NCBI GenBank assembly: GCA_914767715.1
Contig: OU612068.1
Span: 23,622,001-23,686,000, forward strand
Source of the DNA: Membranipora membranacea
Taxonomy: Eukaryota > Bryozoa > Gymnolaemata > Cheilostomatida > Membraniporidae
DNA length: 64,000 nucleotides
Direction of reading: 5' to 3'
In this document: positions 59,336 through 64,000 of the stretch, piece after piece
Numbering within the stretch: position 1 is the first letter of the stretch
Layout of the letters: every line of letters begins with the position of its first letter
Position numbers and translations under genes: made by a program
Notes under the pieces: model-generated
What the model saw: the letters and a program-made list of their open reading frames with translations, nothing else
Databases searched by the model: none
Told to the model about the DNA's origin: nothing

Positions 59336-62300
59336 GAATGTATTACAGTTTTAAAAATCTGAATGAAATTGATCGACATATCTACAAAACACCCAGACTA
59401 CACAATTCAAGGCAGTTACCTCACCAACAATTGTATGCCTCAAAATAGCTGTATATATTTTGTCCTGTCTGGATTTATCATTTAGTCTAAGGGGGAATCC
59501 CTGTGATCTTTTGCCGTTCCTGTTAGGCATTGGTGAGGCTTTATGGAATTTGTTTTAGGAGGCTTCAGGGATTCATAAATCAAGGAGTAACAACTTTTAC
59601 TCCTCGCTATGAATACACTAGAGCATCCTTATTGCACAGCGGTTAATCATTGATTTATAGGTAGGGCCAGGGGGCCATGGAGGCAAGGGGGCCTACCCTA
59701 CCACATTTTCATCAGGACAAATTTTATAAACCCCATTTACTTCCATAGTGTCATTTTTTATTCATAATAAACATTATTATAATACATTAAAGCGATTTAT
59801 TGTTATCAAGAGGGGCCCATTGTGTCATAGGTTTGGATTATGAAGGGATAATACCGGTTTAGCTGTTTTTATTAGCCAATTTTCACTTTACTTGCTAAGA
59901 GGGTTGTGTATAGAAAACAAAGATGATTATTGAATCTAAAAATTCCTACCTACTTTGTGTTATATTTCCGTTCAAACCTACACATTGTCCACAAGAGCAG
60001 GATTGCATCGATGTTGTAGGTGGACCCAGCAGCATGTTGGGTATGCTTGCTCAACTGATATTATATGAAAAGAGTGTCTAACCAACAAAACAGGCATCAA
60101 ACATAGGCAATTAATTACTTGGAATGTAGAAAATATCATACCTGTTGCCTGAGTCGAACAACTCAGTATCAGCAACGGACCTGTTTGTCTGGGAAGAAGG
60201 TGAAGGTAACACATGACTTGAGTACACCTGGTATTCTAATAGCCCTTTGTTTTACCTAGACATCTGTTTCCCATCATTTAGCTAAAAAACATCTTTTTCC
60301 TTTTCAAGGGAATACGCCCAGTAACTGTGACATGAATAAGGATAGGATAATCTTGATATATCACTACCAACAAAGATGTAGTAAGTAAATAAATGTTACA
60401 ATTATATCAGGTTGTTCTGCTTTTATCACTGATAAAACTATGTCAACTCTCTTATCAATGGTTTAAAACATTGCCTGATTCCATGTAGTAATTATCCCTG
60501 ATTGTTGAAATATTATCGCTTACAGTAGTTTTGATGTGGAATGTCAATTTTTATTTATTTTTTCACTGCAGCAACGGCTGCCCCATCACAATATATATTT
60601 ACACTTTTACAAGCCAAATGGAAAAAGTGCACAAAGGTTTGTTTTCCCATCAACTCATTGTCATTTGCGCAAAGTCCTAATTTCCAAGACACCCGCCCCT
60701 TGTGCCATAATCTCTTACTCAAATACACCACATTGAGCATAGCACATTTCATTCATGAGACAGTGAATAACTTGTTTGTGTATCAGTCAGTGGCAGTGTC
60801 AGTATCTAGCTCTGCCTGTCTTTTAAGCCTTTTTAGTTTTTATGCAATGCTTTAGATCTAACCCAGACTCACTTTGATATTACACCCTGCAGGGATTAAA
60901 ATTTTGATTAATTTGACTATTAAATGCGTGGTCCTCAGTCTATGCCTCATTTGCACTACACTTTTTGTGGCTTGTGTGAGTTCACTGCCCTTACAGCACA
61001 ATTCTAGGCAGAAACAGAAGTTTAGCGAGTACAGTAATATCAAAGAGAGGACATAGGAATTCAAATGAACACATTAAATGTACTTGTTGAACTTCCGTGT
61101 ACCGAGTCAAAGGTATGTCAGGCATTTTTGTCTGGAGAGAGAATCAGTTAACAGCCCTTAACTTGAATAGTAGTAACCTCCTAAGTAGAAAGATACTGAT
61201 GGTTTTGGGTCTAATGTCTTTGAGGTTTCATGGTCAACTCCCTAACGAGCAAAGGAGTTTGATTGACTTTATCCAAGTTTGATTGACTTTACCCAAGGAG
61301 TTAAAAACTTGTGTTTAACTCCTTGCTTTACCTGACTGCAAAATATATTTTTGCATTTGAACTTGATACTTTAAATTTAAATCACCTACATCGTCATAAA
61401 TAATACATCGTCTATACCTGAGGCTTATTCCTAGATCCATATAAAATAAAGTATATATTAGTCTATGTTATACTTTCACTTCTACAAAGGAAACTCGCCA
61501 TAAAAAAATGGTTATATGATTGTCTGGCTATCAACTCTCAGTGATGATAATCATTAGGAATAGTGGAATGAGAGATAGAGAATAACGTGTTCAACAGTTT
61601 TACTCTTCAGGATAACTTGCTTACCCGAATCAATAATGACTTCAATTTTAGCCTTGATAGCCTTCTACGGGTATCCCATCTTATCTTTCTAAAAACTCAA
61701 TTTTGGCCTGCACTTACTGGAAGCTGATTTTGTAGTATTCATAATTGTCAGGAGGAGACATTCAGAAGCAGTCATAAAATAATATAAGTTGCTGAGAGTA
61801 CGAACATCAGAACATCTTCAACCGAAAATTAAATAAGTGTTACATTATTTAAATGTGATCTGCCAGCACAATCTTCCTGGATTTACCTGTCAATGAAACT
61901 ATTTATACCAAATGAAATATTGAGTTATCTCTGTAGCTTATGCTTTGTTCAGGCTGACCTCATCAATTTTTGAAATTTATAGGGAAGAAGATAATGAGAG
62001 TTGTCTTTTCTTTGATCATGGATGAACAACCACGAAAGTTTTACAGCCATCAAGTGCTGCCAGTATTTATAATACATGCATGTTGATGTATGCTTAAAGA
62101 TAAGTTTCAACCAAAGGATCCATAGAGTACCACCAAACTTGTTATCTATAGGCGGATGTCGAAATTACAGCAAGCTCAGAAAACAGCTCATTGACTTGAT
62201 ATGTGTACAATCTGCTTCTATTTACAAAAGAGGCATAACTGTGCCTCTCTGGTGGATGCACTACACCTACACATATCTTTATTGTGATAAAAAGGCCCGA

Positions 62301-63347
62301 TTTAAGCAGTAGGAGCGCAGACACCAAGTTGATACTGTTGGCAATACATAATATGGAGGTTCCAGTTATTATAATGATGTGGAAATAGAATGTCTGTCCT
62401 AAAAATTAAAACCTAGAGATGCTTTAAAAATAACATGTTATGTATATTGTTATTTTCTTGTTATTGTTATTGTTTATTGTTATGTCTGTCGTTAATGATA
62501 CGCATTGTCCCTGTCTCTTAACATTCAGTGCCAACCTCAGTCCTTTAATAGCCTGTCCAACAAGAGATTTAAATGTGTTTCATGGTAAAATAGCTCTTAA
62601 TGGTGGCTCTTCAAGCTGCAGGAGTGTGAGAAAGATGTTCACTTATTGTCAAATATCATTTACACTCTCCAAAAGGGCAGGATAAAATGGTGCATGTTTG
62701 TTATTTCGAATATTTTTTTGAAAAAATATCTCAAAAAATACAAAAGTTCAGAATAAAAATTAATGCTGGTTCAGAATTCCAGCAGAAAATCATATTGAAA
62801 ATGGCAATAGATGTGATATAGTGTGTCACTGCATTTTTGATCATCATGGGGCCGCACACAGTAAGACAACGAAGCCCCTTTTACTGTGTTTTAACACAAA
62901 ACATGAAATTTGATCTAAAAAATCATGTATTACCACAGATCAACAATATTGCTAATGAAACCAATTAATTAGGAGCTATGCTTTCACTAAAGAGCTTGAC
63001 ACTTTCAGCAGGTATTGTCTTGAAAGTTTTCCTTCTGTTTTGACAAAACAACAACATGCACCTAAGCAGGCAAATAAAACAGAAAATCAAGCGGTATTAG
63101 ATTGTATTACTTTGTGTTATTGATTTCTACACCATAAGAAACATTGACTTATTGCCGTCACAATATAATTAATTCGCTTGTACAATGCTGCTATTATGTT
63201 TTCTATTGATACTGATGATAAAGGATAATTATTTATTAATGATGCGAAGGAGACTTCAAAAATTTCTTATCAATCTATAAATGTCTACCCATGTATTGAA
63301 TATCACCTAGAAAATTAAATTTCATAAAAACACTGCACACAATTGAA
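59336..63347. other. Intergenic region between peroxidase and C-type lectin genes
   Basis: No firmly supported gene. A 47-base segment at 60142-60188 on the - strand has good splice signals (ttcaccttcttcccag, and CAACAG|GTATGA), but no clear partner exon or family. A TTTATT at 63232-63237 could be the lectin gene's poly(A) signal on the - strand, about 110 bases past its stop. Confidence 0.45.
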
Positions 63348-63897
63348 CTAAAAGTAATACAGTTTTTCCAGTCCTGGTGTTTCTACATCAATTTCACAGA
63401 TTACTCGGTTATTTCCGCTGCACCCCCCATCATTCCATCCTCCATCATGTGCGATCTGATACTTCATAGCACAATGCTCACTCATTGAAGACGGCTCTCC
63501 ACTATACTACAATAATATCATTGACAAGAACATCAAACTGTAGCACAACGAACACTCCTGATGGCTATAAATAGAGCGGTTAGCAGACACTACCTAACAA
63601 GTGAATCAGTGGAATCCTGTAAACTTATCAGGCGGCTCTGCGTCAATTTCTCTTTTTAATCCTTGGGTCACTCATAAAATAAACTTTGTCCTACTCAGGA
63701 GATTTTTTCGCAAAATGCCCGAAGCATGTAAGACTCTAGACTATTCTACTTGTACTTGTACTGGAACCAGTGTCGCTTTCAAATTTATCTTACCCAATGC
63801 TCATGTATCATAGGCCAGTTGTTCTGAGTTGGGTTTGTGAACCATGTGTTATCTAAGGTTCTTCTCAGTCCAATCCACCAGCCGTTTGTATCACCGT
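63348..63897 (-). CDS. C-type lectin domain protein, last two exons (5' part outside window)
   Basis: Exons 63897-63794 and 63506-63348 (TAG at 63350-63348). The first, entered in phase 1, reads NGWWIGLRRTLDNTWF; the WIGL block is the hallmark of C-type lectin domains. The second reads YSGEPSSMSEHCAMKYQ, then GGWNDGGCSG and RVICEI, giving the three expected late cysteines and the WND calcium motif. The usual EPN/QPD tripeptide is EPS, so sugar binding may be altered or lost. About 14 residues follow the domain. It is probably extracellular, but its N terminus and any other domains lie beyond the window. Confidence 0.9.
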
Positions 63898-64000
63898 CTA
63901 AAATAACACCAGACACATTGGATGTGGAATGCGCTTTCATGGTTTGTTTTTGTTAAGTTATTTGTTATGACATATTATTTGTTCAAATATTGAATTTTCT

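Noticed and set aside
1-64000. CRISPR arrays, operons, riboswitches or prophage
   Set aside because: The gene structures are intron-rich and eukaryotic; no such bacterial features are present.

Overview
The window is nuclear DNA of an invertebrate metazoan: AT-rich, with compact exons, GT-AG (plus two GC-AG) introns and many short non-autonomous transposons. A full-length LRRCC1 orthologue (a centriole/cilium protein that, to my knowledge, is missing from the standard fly and worm models), a MEF2 gene, a myeloperoxidase-fold secreted peroxidase and a C-type lectin together fit a bilaterian, probably a marine deuterostome or lophotrochozoan. I cannot name the species.

Layout. (1) 1-10625, + strand: the 3' part of a MEF2 transcription factor gene. 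Seven exons encode the transactivation region and the conserved C-terminal tail; the MADS/MEF2 domains lie upstream of the window. Its 3' UTR runs to about 11.8 kb. (2) 11.8-15.6 kb: convergent intergenic space with a hAT-type MITE. (3) 15644-30182, - strand: complete LRRCC1. I assembled 21 exons by splice sites and phase; they give one uninterrupted 991-residue protein. Its introns hold a foldback element, a hAT MITE with 8-bp target duplication, a TTAA-flanked piggyBac-like MITE ending 11 bp from a splice donor, and a 94-bp near-perfect palindrome. (4) 30.2-50.6 kb: mostly repeats (tRNA-headed SINE, reverse-transcriptase relic, TIR element with 9-bp target duplication, tandem and dispersed duplications). 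It also holds a scatter of short, symmetric, phase-0 candidate exons on the - strand (49.4 to 39.9 kb), including a signal-peptide-like start exon. These may form one or more undescribed genes. (5) 50743-58551, - strand: a complete 12-exon secreted animal haem peroxidase of 645 (or 652) residues. Both haem histidines and the calcium loop are kept, but the haem-ester aspartate is replaced by serine. (6) 58.57-59.3 kb: a dispersed repeat, inverted relative to one at 45.4-46.2 kb, abutting the peroxidase start. (7) 63348-63897, - strand: the last two exons of a C-type lectin domain gene that continues beyond the window.

Nothing suggests an operon or pathway: the genes are independent neighbours. 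The most unusual findings are a SINE family whose 5' head matches the 5' end of U2 snRNA (two copies, one with a 16-17-bp target duplication), the putative microexon gene, and the peroxidase lacking its ester-forming aspartate.
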